This document shows, one piece after another, positions 1-6,429 of a stretch of DNA of 16,308 bases (positions are counted from its first letter, which is position 1; each line of letters begins with the position of its first letter). This stretch comes from Candidatus Roizmanbacteria bacterium RIFCSPHIGHO2_01_FULL_39_8. GTDB taxonomy: Bacteria; Patescibacteriota; Microgenomatia; UBA1406; GWC2-37-13. Below the pieces are notes generated by a model. It saw nothing but the letters and a program-made list of their open reading frames with translations. It had not been told where the DNA came from and made no database searches. Location of the stretch: contig MFZI01000080.1 of NCBI GenBank assembly GCA_001789355.1, positions 271-16,578 of the forward strand. Reading direction: 5' to 3'. A program made the position numbers and the translations under genes.

Positions 1-80
1 CCTTTCTGAAGAAATAGATAAGTCGCAACAGATCCGATATATCCCCCAGCCCCAGTGATAAGAATTTTTTTAGTCATCAT
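1..80 (-). CDS. NAD-dependent sugar epimerase, N-terminal fragment (UDP-glucose 4-epimerase-like)
   Basis: Only the first 26 codons are inside the window; the gene runs off the left edge. They read as a short basic start followed by KKILITGAGGYIGSVATYLF, the beta-alpha-beta dinucleotide-binding turn GxGGYIGS at the N-terminus of extended short-chain dehydrogenases. The tyrosine in GGYIGS is the form typical of GalE-type 4-epimerases. Two ATG codons lie side by side (80-78 and 77-75), and either could be the start. It is the last gene of the long minus-strand run and starts 15 bases after the preceding gene stops. A nucleotide-sugar epimerase fits the glycosyltransferase and polysaccharide theme of the run. 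The catalytic YxxxK is not visible, so the exact substrate cannot be assigned. Confidence 0.85.
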   Translation of the reverse strand, partial: MMTKKILITGAGGYIGSVATYLFLQK

Positions 81-95
81 CTCGTTTTAAAAGTG

Positions 96-890
96 TTAAA
101 CTACAATTTTATCAATTCCTGAATAGATAAGTTCTCTGCCTCGCCGGTATTTTATGTTCAAATCGGATGGCCAAACTCTCTCCCTTCTTAAATTCGGATC
201 TTGAGTGAAATCTCCACTTAACTCCATAGCTAATTTTCTCACATTTGTGTTAGGTCTTCTAGGAATCTCTCTAATCATAGTTATATTACTCAAGGAATCG
301 CCTTCAAATGTAGGCTGTGAAAATAACGCCATTGTTAGAAGTTCGGCTAAATCACCATGTTCACCTATACGCTTATTTCTCAGAAGTAGATGTTCTATCC
401 TTGTAGGCATTCCTACAGTTCTTGGGCTATTTGTACCTATGTGGAATATGGTAGGGTCAGTACAAGTCGTCTGCATCTTAATAAGAGATTGTATTGGCGA
501 CATCATAATCAACCTTAGTCCAGTGTCATGAGCTTCCGAATGAACAGCATCTAGATCTTCATCTTCATTCCATGCTGTATCGTCAAAATGATAAAATGGT
601 GGCGAGCCAGCAAACTGCCATGAAGGAGGCATCTCTTTTCCAGATGAGATCCTATATAAACTATCTTCGTCTAAAATAAGCATGTCTTCGTTGTTGTATC
701 CTTTTCTTAAAATAAAGGGTAATCTAGTGCGTATTGCAGATACTCCTATTTGTCGCCAGCTTGGTTGTGAAGGAAAAAAAACACTATAAAACATTGCTCC
801 TGGCAGAGGGGGAGATAATAGTCGATTCTCTTTTGTTTCACCACCATTATTCTCACGTGTAAAATTAGCTAATTCAAATCCTTCTGTCAT
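96..890 (-). CDS. Protein of unknown function, 264 aa
   Basis: I do not recognise this protein. It is soluble-looking, with no signal peptide or membrane segment, and has mixed acidic and basic stretches. It is rich in Met, Pro and Arg compared with the Lys/Ile/Leu-rich neighbours. Visible features are an acidic patch near residues 105-115 (WNEDEDLDAV), an HSEAHDTG stretch just after it, and an Arg-rich C-terminal third (REIPRRPN, LRRERVWP, KYRRGREL). The open frame could extend to a TTG at 902, but ATG at 890 is preferred; it overlaps the end of the EamA gene by 17 bases, suggesting translational coupling. It sits between the transporter and a sugar epimerase and ends 15 bases before the latter. 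No enzyme motif stands out, so function is left open. Confidence 0.6.
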   Translation of the reverse strand: MTEGFELANFTRENNGGETKENRLLSPPLPGAMFYSVFFPSQPSWRQIGVSAIRTRLPFILRKGYNNEDMLILDEDSLYRISSGKEMPPSWQFAGSPPFYHFDDTAWNEDEDLDAVHSEAHDTGLRLIMMSPIQSLIKMQTTCTDPTIFHIGTNSPRTVGMPTRIEHLLLRNKRIGEHGDLAELLTMALFSQPTFEGDSLSNITMIREIPRRPNTNVRKLAMELSGDFTQDPNLRRERVWPSDLNIKYRRGRELIYSGIDKIVV

Positions 891-1800
891 TCGTATTTGC
901 AATTTTAATTAATTGATTCAATGGGTGCCAATGGATTCTTTTCTCTGCAATAAATATTCCCCCGAAAATAAGGAGCGAACCGATAAAGAAATGAATCGTC
1001 GGATATTCCTGAAGGAGGGGAATGGCGATCAAAACAGCGATTATGGGATCGATGTAGGTAAAAAGTCCAACTTCCTGTGTATTGATTTTTGCAATACCAT
1101 AGTTATAGAGGTAGTATGCCAGTCCTGACGAGAGTAATACCCCAAATATAATTCCTGTCCATCCCTGTAAGTTAAGTGAGCTAAAAGACCACGATTGTAG
1201 TTCGAGAAACATAAAAGGCAAAAAAGTAAAAGCTCCGATAAAAAAACTGTAATAGGTAACTCGTAAAGAACCGATCTTTCCGATTACATTCTTCTGCAAG
1301 AGAGGGTGAAGTATCGCACCCAATGTTGCGAGTACAAAAAAAAGGTTTCCCGTCAACTCACCCATGGCGAATTTCTTCCCGTCAAATAGAATCGGCGAAA
1401 GAATTATTAATATAACACCCAGCAAAGCAATCATCATTCCCAAAAAAACATTGGGCTTGAATTTCTCCTTCAGAAATATGATGGAAAGAAAGAATAAAAA
1501 AACAGGCCCTGATGAGGCAATAATTGGGGCATTAATACTTTCGCTGCGCTGCAGACCCCAAAAGAAAAAGGTGATATTGATACTGATACCGAAAAAAGCG
1601 CCGAGTGCTATCTGTGCCCAGTCAGTCCTATTCGTATTGAGATTAGTTCTTTTAATGAAAGGAAAAAGTAAGAGGGCGGCGAAAAAAAACCTGATAAAAG
1701 CAAGGGTGAAAGGAGGAATGTTTTCAAGCGAATATTTGAATATGGGCGAAGCAGCGCCCCAGATGACATTTGCAATAACTAAAGCCAAAATCGGATTCAT
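874..1800 (-). CDS. EamA/DMT-family transporter, 308 aa
   Basis: Integral membrane protein of the drug/metabolite transporter superfamily, with two tandem EamA repeats of about five helices each. The first repeat begins PILALVIANVIWGAASPIFKY, the typical N-terminal EamA helix with W-G-A-xx-P. The second begins near residue 150 (LTGNLFFVLATLGAILHPLL). The conserved end-of-repeat signature P-I-I/V-A-V-L-I-A appears as YIDPIIAVLIAIPLLQE around residue 245. The length is normal for the family (about 300 aa), and a short basic tail follows the last helix. Substrates of such proteins (metabolites, amino acids, lipid-linked sugars) cannot be told from sequence. The gene follows the glycosyltransferase across an 87-bp spacer full of 9-base repeats and overlaps the next gene by 17 bases. 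No clear Shine-Dalgarno precedes the ATG. Confidence 0.9.
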   Translation of the reverse strand: MNPILALVIANVIWGAASPIFKYSLENIPPFTLAFIRFFFAALLLFPFIKRTNLNTNRTDWAQIALGAFFGISINITFFFWGLQRSESINAPIIASSGPVFLFFLSIIFLKEKFKPNVFLGMMIALLGVILIILSPILFDGKKFAMGELTGNLFFVLATLGAILHPLLQKNVIGKIGSLRVTYYSFFIGAFTFLPFMFLELQSWSFSSLNLQGWTGIIFGVLLSSGLAYYLYNYGIAKINTQEVGLFTYIDPIIAVLIAIPLLQEYPTIHFFIGSLLIFGGIFIAEKRIHWHPLNQLIKIANTNDRRI

Positions 1801-1806
1801 AAAAAT

Positions 1807-1893
1807 AAGTCTATCAAGTCTTAAAGTCTATAAAGAACTTATTAGTTTCCTTTGTGAACTTTACGGACTTTATGGACTTTATAAACTTTATGA
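1807..1893. repeat. 9-base tandem repeats in two opposed blocks filling the GT2-EamA spacer
   Basis: On the plus strand 1807-1833 holds three copies of a nonamer close to AAGTCTATA, and 1858-1893 holds four copies of ACTTTAYRR in succession. The two blocks are roughly inverted complements (AGTCTATAAAG against GGACTTTATAAAC), so a transcript could fold into an imperfect hairpin with a loop around 1840-1855. The array overlaps the stop codon of the glycosyltransferase gene (1888-1890) and ends just before the EamA start. A T-run follows on the plus strand. Confidence 0.8.
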
Positions 1894-2790
1894 ACTGTTT
1901 TTTTTGCTAATATAGACAATGAGTTCTCCAATAAATCCTGTCAGGATAACTTGTATACCAACCAAAATAAGTACCATAGCAAACAAAAGCACCGGACGGT
2001 TAAAAAGAAGTTTATTATAGAAGATTCTCTCGTAGGATAAGTACAAAGCTATAAAAAAACCTGTGCTAAAAAAGGCTCCTCCGATCATCCCGAAAAAATG
2101 CAGTGGTCTTTCGGAAAATTTGTAGAGAAAGTAAGCGGTTAATGTGTCCAAAAAACCGATAAACACTTTGTTTACTCCGAACTTTGACTTTCCATGTATT
2201 CTTTGCTGATTTTGTACTGGAATTTCTGTCACCTTATATCCATTATAGTAAACAGCGAGAGGAAAAAAACGGAAATTATTTCCATAAAAAGTGAAATTAT
2301 TCAAGACTTTCCGTTTGAATGCCTTGAATCCACAATTAATGTCTGTGTAAGGGGAGTGGAGAAATACCTTCAGGAAGAGTTTAGCGAATAGGGAATATAT
2401 TTTTATAAGAAATGAATCTTTTCGTCCGACTCGAATCCCGTTGACAAAATCATACCCCTGATCCAGTTTTTCCAATAATTTGGGAATGTCATGTGAATCA
2501 TCTTGCAGATCAGCATCCATAAAAACGATCGTATCTCCTTTTGCTTCTTGCAATCCAGAAAAAAGTGCCTGTCCCTTACCAAGCCGTTTTTTATGCGAAA
2601 TTAATTTCAAGATCTTGTGGCTTTGGAATTTTGAATTCTGAATTCCCGATTTTGAGTTATCGGTGGACCCGTCATCAACTAAAATAATTTCAAACTCGAA
2701 ATTATGTTTTGAACATATATCGATTAATCGATCAGTCAATACAGGTATATTTTCTTCCTCGTTGTGAAAGGGGATGATGATGCTTAACAT
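1888..2790 (-). CDS. Family 2 glycosyltransferase with two C-terminal membrane helices, 300 aa
   Basis: GT-A-fold glycosyltransferase related to dolichyl/polyprenyl-phosphate hexose synthases (DPM1/ArnC/GtrB type). Visible motifs are IIIPFHNEEENI (residues 4-15), the nucleotide-binding VDDGSTDNS (38-46), the metal-binding DADLQDD (92-98), and QQRIHGKSKFG near residue 195, the QxxRxxGxSK-like acceptor-loop motif of this subfamily. Two hydrophobic helices near residues 230-255 and 268-292 anchor it in the membrane, as in GtrB-like enzymes. The expected role is transfer of a sugar from a nucleotide sugar to a polyprenyl phosphate at the cytoplasmic face. Residues about 47-57 (KSGIQNSKFQS) are an insert encoded by a heptamer array, directly after the VDDGSTDNS loop. 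It lies 9 bases downstream of the DUF2079 gene with no Shine-Dalgarno. Confidence 0.93.
   Translation of the reverse strand: MLSIIIPFHNEEENIPVLTDRLIDICSKHNFEFEIILVDDGSTDNSKSGIQNSKFQSHKILKLISHKKRLGKGQALFSGLQEAKGDTIVFMDADLQDDSHDIPKLLEKLDQGYDFVNGIRVGRKDSFLIKIYSLFAKLFLKVFLHSPYTDINCGFKAFKRKVLNNFTFYGNNFRFFPLAVYYNGYKVTEIPVQNQQRIHGKSKFGVNKVFIGFLDTLTAYFLYKFSERPLHFFGMIGGAFFSTGFFIALYLSYERIFYNKLLFNRPVLLFAMVLILVGIQVILTGFIGELIVYISKKNSS
2622..2656. repeat. Heptamer array inside the GT2 gene (TTYTGAA-type, 5 units)
   Basis: Five 7-base units from 2622 to 2656 on the plus strand resemble TTTTGAA, with variants TTTGGAA, TTCTGAA, TTCCCGA and TTTTGAG. On the minus (coding) strand they read CAAAATT-like and are translated within GIQNSKFQSHK, between the nucleotide-binding loop and the next beta strand. 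Confidence 0.75.
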
Positions 2791-2799
2791 AAGACTATT

Positions 2800-4359
2800 T
2801 TACAATGTGTCTAATTTTCGTTTATATACTTCAAAGTTTTTCTTTCCATAGATTAATTCGTAGCGGGGATCCTGTTTCAATTTTTCATAAGCGGGGATGA
2901 GTTCGTCTTTCTCTGGATAGGTATACACCTCATTGAGTCTTAGTATTATGTAATCTGCAGTCTGGTATTCGGCTGAAAAATTGTAAAAATACCGTCTCCC
3001 GCTGAAAAAAGGGGCAAGATGTCCTACTGTCGAAATCTTAAATTTCTCACTTCGTAATGTCCGTGCCCATAACTCTGTATCTTTTGTCTCAATTTGTGGG
3101 TATTTAAATGGGTGAATATTTTGCCCTTTCGTAAAAGGTAAAGGTCCATACCAATAAGCAAAAGCTGCGGTCAAGATGAGTAGATATCCACAAAGGAGAA
3201 AATAAACCTTTTTGTTTGCTTGTTTGGGTCCTTTGCCAATAACCAATAACCAATAACCAATAACTTTCTTCGCTCCATATATTGCTGAAATAAAAACAAA
3301 GGGAGTGATTACCGCTGTATAGTGATAGTAGATATTACGCATGTTATTATCCTTGGAGAGTATATTTATGGCGAGTTCCGGGAGTGCGATAAAAAACTGC
3401 AGAGGTGCAAGAAGTGACAAAAATCCTGCCGATCCCAAAATCTGAATGAAATAATGAAAAGTTCTCGCATGGAAGATATATCCGAGCGTCGAAAGGGGCT
3501 GGGTAAATATTCCAAGAATTATCGATCCGGAAGAATTACCAAAATCAGAATATCGTGCCACTGCAAAATGTTCACTTCCTCGAAAGTAAGGGATAATGAA
3601 AAAGACTGATGTGACAAACCAGATTAGACTCACCCCTATTATAAGAAGAGAAAAAAAAGTGATTTTTTTGTCGCTTTTGAGCTTAATTATCCTTATTCTT
3701 TTGGAAATTAGTAACTGGTAATTGGTAATTAGGAAGGAATAAATTCCAAACATAGCTGTTGTTAACCCCACCTGTTCTTTAGATAGAATACTTAATCCAA
3801 AAAAAACAAAACTGATCCAGTATCTTTTTACCAACCAGAAATAAAACATGAAAAGCAAAAATGTTGTTGCCAGGGTAACTGCATGAAAATCGAAAAGGTT
3901 CGATTTTTGCAGTGGAGAATAGAGAAGATATGATAGGGCGAAGATAAAAGATAAGAGTGAGGAGTAGTTCTCCTTTTCAAAAACTTTCTGGGAGATCTTA
4001 AAAACAGCGATAGCACCAAGAGCCAGTATAATCGTCTGAATAATTAAAAGGGTCTCGGGTCCGTCGTAAATGAAATAGAAAGGAGCAAGAAGAGCAAGTA
4101 GTGGATCATTATGGATAGCCATTCGTTTTATCTGGTCAGGACTGTCAACATCCGTCATCTCCAGAACCCTGCTGAAATCCCTGTTTTGGATTCCTTTGTA
4201 GGTATTATAAACAGTCTGGTGCATAATGCCAAGGTCGTAATATGAAGCATAAAGGGTCTTGTAGCGAAGGACGGAAAGATAGGAAAAGTAAACGATATAA
4301 GCTATGACAAAAATCGTAAGTAAAATCTGATATTTATGTTTTTTGACGAAATTTACCAT
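2800..4359 (-). CDS. DUF2079 family polytopic membrane protein, 519 aa
   Basis: Large integral membrane protein with about ten hydrophobic helices. The N-terminal region has the DUF2079 hallmarks: a first helix, then YYDLGIMHQTVYNT (residues about 40-53), then a loop ending RMAIHNDPLLALLAPFYFIY. That loop corresponds to the conserved H-x-S/D-P-x-x-x-x-x-P-x-Y segment. DUF2079 proteins have no established reaction; they resemble membrane GT-C-type sugar transferases in topology, and the adjacent polyprenyl-phosphate glycosyltransferase fits a glycosylation role (inference). The C-terminal about 110 residues are soluble and probably exposed outside the membrane. Two heptamer-array inserts are translated: ITNYQLLIS near residues 210-218 and VIGYWLLVIGKG near 366-376. 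The second lies between a membrane helix and the next. The start is 4 bases after the recombinase stop codon, without a Shine-Dalgarno. Confidence 0.88.
   Translation of the reverse strand: MVNFVKKHKYQILLTIFVIAYIVYFSYLSVLRYKTLYASYYDLGIMHQTVYNTYKGIQNRDFSRVLEMTDVDSPDQIKRMAIHNDPLLALLAPFYFIYDGPETLLIIQTIILALGAIAVFKISQKVFEKENYSSLLSFIFALSYLLYSPLQKSNLFDFHAVTLATTFLLFMFYFWLVKRYWISFVFFGLSILSKEQVGLTTAMFGIYSFLITNYQLLISKRIRIIKLKSDKKITFFSLLIIGVSLIWFVTSVFFIIPYFRGSEHFAVARYSDFGNSSGSIILGIFTQPLSTLGYIFHARTFHYFIQILGSAGFLSLLAPLQFFIALPELAINILSKDNNMRNIYYHYTAVITPFVFISAIYGAKKVIGYWLLVIGKGPKQANKKVYFLLCGYLLILTAAFAYWYGPLPFTKGQNIHPFKYPQIETKDTELWARTLRSEKFKISTVGHLAPFFSGRRYFYNFSAEYQTADYIILRLNEVYTYPEKDELIPAYEKLKQDPRYELIYGKKNFEVYKRKLDTL
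3236..3263. repeat. Four exact CCAATAA heptamers inside the DUF2079 gene
   Basis: Four perfect head-to-tail copies of CCAATAA fill 3236-3263 on the plus strand. On the coding (minus) strand this is TTATTGG, translated as VIGYWLLVIG. It is the most regular array in the window, which suggests recent expansion. The unit resembles short tandemly repeated repetitive (STRR) heptamers described from cyanobacteria. Confidence 0.95.
3705..3732. repeat. Second heptamer array inside the DUF2079 gene (TAATTGG-type, 4 units)
   Basis: Four 7-base units: AAATTAG, TAACTGG, TAATTGG and TAATTAG on the plus strand. The coding strand reads CCAATTA-like and gives ITNYQLLIS. The unit is a close variant of the exact array 440 bases away in the same gene but in the opposite orientation. 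Confidence 0.8.
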
Positions 4360-4363
4360 TTAA

Positions 4364-5332
4364 TTATTTATTGCCGGAGTGGAATTTTTCATGAATTTCC
4401 TTCAACCTTGTATTGGTTACATGAGTGTAGATTTGAGTAGTGGAAATGTTTTTGTGCCCAAGCATCTCTTGGACCGATCGCAGATCTGCCCCGTGTGAAA
4501 GCAGATCTGTAGCGTATGAATGACGAAGTATGTGAGGACCTATCCGAAAAAGAATTCCAGCTCTTTTCCGATATTTTTCAATCAAACGTTCGACCGATCG
4601 TACTGAAAGGCGCAGTTTTTCATCCGTGAAGCCTTCTTTTGGTTTTGGTCCGGAATAGCGGATAAAAAGTGGACGATTGGGATCCGTTCTTTTCCCGAGA
4701 TACTTGGTAAGCCATTCTTTGGCCCGCTTGGAAAGAAAAACAACTCTGGCTTTCCCGCCCTTTCCTATGATGCCGAACTCTCCTGAATCAATGTTTACCT
4801 GCTCGCGATTCAAAGACACTAACTCAGAAACGCGGAGCCCAGTAGAGAAGAGCACTTCGAGAATTGCCTTGTCACGAATTCCCATCGTTTCTTTAGTATC
4901 TACCGCCTTGAAAAGCCTCTCCAGTTCATCTTCCATCAGATATTTGATGTTTCTGTCTCTCAGCTTCCCGAGCTCGATTGTTTCCGGAGAAATAGTCTTT
5001 ACTTTATGCTTAATTAAATATCTGAAGAAGGAGCGGAGAGCAACTAAAAAGTAGTTCTGTGTCTGTCTTTTCAGCTCCCCCTTGAATTTATTTTTATATT
5101 CGTGCGAAAGATAGAGCCGGAAGTTCCGAATGATCTCTTCATCAATGTTTTCCACGGAAAAGTCTTTTGGTTGATCGCTTTGATCTTTGATATTTGATCT
5201 TTGATCTCTATTAAGCAGCCAATTCTGAAAAAAGTGGAGATAGTACCCATACATTCTCACCGTTTTCAACGAAAGATTTCGATCGAGTTCGCTGTATTCA
5301 AGAAATCGCAGTATCGCTTCCTTTATTCCCAT
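4364..5332 (-). CDS. xerC: Tyrosine recombinase, XerC/XerD type, 322 aa
   Basis: Site-specific recombinase of the Xer family, expected to resolve chromosome dimers at a dif-like site near the terminus. The N-terminal SAM-like DNA-binding domain spans about residues 1-105, and the catalytic domain follows. All catalytic positions are present: Arg167 in STGLRVSEL, a Lys in the beta-hairpin GKGGKARVV (Lys191 or 194), His267 and Arg270 in PHILRHSYATDLL, His293 in MLGHKNISTTQIYTHV, and nucleophile Tyr302. Length is slightly above the usual 295-310, explained by a heptamer-encoded insert at residues about 43-55 (DQRSNIKDQSDQP) in the first domain. It heads the minus-strand operon. A strong -35/-10 pair places the transcription start at the ATG. 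Whether it is XerC, XerD or a single combined enzyme cannot be told; the symbol is by class. Confidence 0.93.
   Translation of the reverse strand: MGIKEAILRFLEYSELDRNLSLKTVRMYGYYLHFFQNWLLNRDQRSNIKDQSDQPKDFSVENIDEEIIRNFRLYLSHEYKNKFKGELKRQTQNYFLVALRSFFRYLIKHKVKTISPETIELGKLRDRNIKYLMEDELERLFKAVDTKETMGIRDKAILEVLFSTGLRVSELVSLNREQVNIDSGEFGIIGKGGKARVVFLSKRAKEWLTKYLGKRTDPNRPLFIRYSGPKPKEGFTDEKLRLSVRSVERLIEKYRKRAGILFRIGPHILRHSYATDLLSHGADLRSVQEMLGHKNISTTQIYTHVTNTRLKEIHEKFHSGNK
5178..5205. repeat. Heptamer array inside the recombinase gene (CTTTGAT, 4 units)
   Basis: Four successive 7-base units CTTTGAT, CTTTGAT, ATTTGAT, CTTTGAT on the plus strand, flanked by degenerate units TTGATCG and CTCTATT (5171-5212). 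The coding strand reads CAAAGAT and encodes the SNIKDQSDQ insert in the N-terminal domain, away from the catalytic residues. Confidence 0.88.
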
Positions 5333-5338
5333 TCCTTT

Positions 5339-5367
5339 ATATTAAACGACATCTCCCGAAAAATCAA
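5339..5367 (-). promoter_or_regulatory. Promoter of the recombinase operon, leaderless arrangement
   Basis: On the minus strand: -35 TTGATT (5367-5362), a 17-base spacer, -10 TAATAT (5344-5339), then six bases and the ATG at 5332. With normal sigma-70 geometry the transcript begins at the A of the start codon. The six bases contain AAAGGA, but too close to the ATG to serve as a normal ribosome binding site. Confidence 0.7.
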
Positions 5368-5371
5368 GAAA

Positions 5372-5380
5372 TGTTATAAT
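5372..5380 (+). promoter_or_regulatory. Extended -10 promoter for the tRNA-Leu locus
   Basis: TGTTATAAT at 5372-5380 is a consensus extended -10 element (TGnTATAAT), ending 9 bases before the tRNA-like sequence that begins at 5390. No convincing -35 is seen. It is divergent from the recombinase promoter; the two -10 boxes are about 30 bases apart. Confidence 0.65.
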
Positions 5381-5428
5381 GATTTACTTGCCGCGGTGGC
5401 GGAATGACAGACTGTCCGACGTGCCAAA

Positions 5429-5514
5429 GCCCCGATGCTGGAATTGGCAGACAGATACGGCTTAGGACCGTATGCCCAAAAGGCGTGGAGGTTCAAGTCC
5501 TCCTCGGGGCACCA
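5429..5514 (+). tRNA. tRNA-Leu, anticodon UAG, CCA encoded
   Basis: A full class II tRNA: acceptor GCCCCGA (5429-5435) pairs with TCGGGGC (5504-5510), D arm around CTGGAATTGGCAGACAG, anticodon stem TACGG/CCGTA with loop CTTAGGA (anticodon TAG at 5463-5465), a variable arm with GCC/GGC stem, and T arm GGAGG-TTCAAGT-CCTCC. A discriminator A and encoded CCA follow (5511-5514). The long variable arm, A discriminator and TAG anticodon identify leucine, reading CUA and probably other CUN codons. Confidence 0.97.
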
Positions 5515-5525
5515 AAAAAGGGTTT

Positions 5526-5547
5526 ATCCTAAGCGGAGTCGAAGGAT
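5526..5547. repeat. Short palindromic element CCTAAGCGGAGTCGAAGG
   Basis: Five-base arms ATCCT and AGGAT flank an AAGCGGAGTCGA core, giving a 22-base imperfect palindrome just after tRNA-Leu. It belongs to the CCTGAGCGnAGTCGAAGG type of small hairpin that I recall in intergenic and coding DNA of many unrelated bacteria. Only one copy is seen here. Its right arm abuts the T-loop-like sequence of the outer tRNA remnant. Confidence 0.6.
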
Positions 5548-5586
5548 TCAACTCCTCTCTGCGGCACTTAAATTTTATGAACTTCG

Positions 5587-6027
5587 ATGAAAAAAATTGA
5601 CTTACTGCCTCTAAAATATCAGTTCACGAGTAAACCTCTCTTGGTTGGTGGAAGAGCAAAAGAGTATTATGGAATACGAAAATCCGGACCTGACACCGAT
5701 CTTGTCGTCTCACAGAAGGACTATGAAAATTTAGCCAAAAAATATCCTGAAAACAAAGCGGATCTTTTTGGTGATTTAGGGGTGAAACTATTCGGATTTG
5801 AGATTTGGTCAACCATCTCCTGGTTTAACTACGATTTTCTCTCAGAAGGATCGATAGGGGAGAAGTCCTACAAAATAATTTCACTGGAAAAACTCCTTTT
5901 TCTTACGGCGTTAGCCATAAAAAAACCAAAATACCTCGATGATCTCAGGTTTATCGTCAGAAAAATAGAGGAACTTCAAAGGAAAAAAGGTAAAAATTCC
6001 TTTATTTCATCAATTTCGCATAAATGA
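5587..6027 (+). CDS. Nucleotidyltransferase-fold protein, 146 aa
   Basis: Small protein with a minimal nucleotidyltransferase signature: LLVGGRAKEYYGIRKSGPDTDLVVS (residues 18-42) has the GG turn followed by the D-x-D pair (Asp36 and Asp38) of the Pol-beta superfamily, as in AbiEii/MNT-like and DUF6036-type proteins. The C-terminal part (ISLEKLLFLTALAIKKPKYLDDLRFIV) matches the helical region usual in these families, where a K-x-x-D-D-L motif recurs. The reaction and partner are unknown; relatives include toxin or antitoxin components and housekeeping nucleotidyltransferases. No partner toxin gene is adjacent. It begins 21 bases after the tRNA remnant with no evident Shine-Dalgarno and may be read from the tRNA promoter. 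Its 3' end overlaps the convergent membrane protein gene by 26 bases. Confidence 0.75.
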   Translation: MKKIDLLPLKYQFTSKPLLVGGRAKEYYGIRKSGPDTDLVVSQKDYENLAKKYPENKADLFGDLGVKLFGFEIWSTISWFNYDFLSEGSIGEKSYKIISLEKLLFLTALAIKKPKYLDDLRFIVRKIEELQRKKGKNSFISSISHK

Positions 6028-6415
6028 TTCCTGCGACCGGAAGAGATATTAACATACTTAACCACCAGCTCAAAACCATCATCAAAGAAACGGGAAATGT
6101 CGTATAGGTGACAAACATGCCAAGAAAACCCAGTATCCAGTAGATGAGTCCAAATTTTACTCCTTTTTCCCAATCCTTCCCTTTTTTAAATAACACCTTT
6201 ACTTTGCTCCATACCCATGCGAGCATGATTCCCTGAATAAAGGGATAGGCAAAAAACAAAGTCATCAAAGGATCTGACCAAGGCCGAAAAAGTGCTGGGT
6301 TTTCATATTCTGCCTTCAGAGCCGGAAAAAGAACCTGACATATTGGCCCAAATGCCAAACTCACAACAAACATTGCCACTCCTGCAATCAAACCAACCAC
6401 TATTATGTTTCTCAT
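6002..6415 (-). CDS. Small membrane protein, 137 aa, unknown function
   Basis: Four hydrophobic segments are visible: residues about 4-25 (IVVGLIAGVAMFVVSLAFG), 50-70 (LMTLFFAYPFIQGIMLAWVW), 86-105 (GVKFGLIYWILGFLGMFVT) and 112-133. A basic loop KVKVLFKKGKDWEK between the second and third should be cytoplasmic. I do not recognise a named family; similar small four-helix proteins occur as hypothetical proteins in CPR genomes. The start is supported by GAGGGTGAT about 6 bases upstream of the ATG, one of few Shine-Dalgarno-like sites here. That site lies in the 14-base gap after the HD-domain gene, suggesting the two are co-transcribed. Confidence 0.75.
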   Translation of the reverse strand: MRNIIVVGLIAGVAMFVVSLAFGPICQVLFPALKAEYENPALFRPWSDPLMTLFFAYPFIQGIMLAWVWSKVKVLFKKGKDWEKGVKFGLIYWILGFLGMFVTYTTFPVSLMMVLSWWLSMLISLPVAGIIYAKLMK

Positions 6416-6429
6416 CCTATATCACCCTC

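Larger units (their letters stand above)
5390..5566 (+). pseudogene. Split outer tRNA-like remnant surrounding tRNA-Leu(UAG)
   Basis: GCCGCGG at 5390-5396, followed by TGGCGGAATGACAGAC, looks like the acceptor and D-arm start of a bacterial tRNA-Leu, with bases missing in the D loop. After the intact tRNA-Leu, 5547-5553 reads TTCAACT (a T-loop TTCRANT match) and 5559-5565 reads CTGCGGC, which pairs with 5390-5396 over all seven positions (one G-U), then an A in the discriminator position. The T stem is poor (about 3 of 5 pairs), no anticodon arm remains, and CCA is absent. This looks like a broken tRNA gene with another tRNA inside it. Chance pairing of two unrelated fragments is the alternative. 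Confidence 0.45.

Noticed and set aside
891..902. TTG start for the 264-aa unknown protein
   Set aside because: ATG at 890 is nearer to a usual overlap with the upstream stop codon and needs no rare start.
5339..5367. dif-like recombination site next to the recombinase gene
   Set aside because: No 28-base arm-spacer-arm palindrome was found in the 5333-5389 spacer; its bases are accounted for by the promoter elements.
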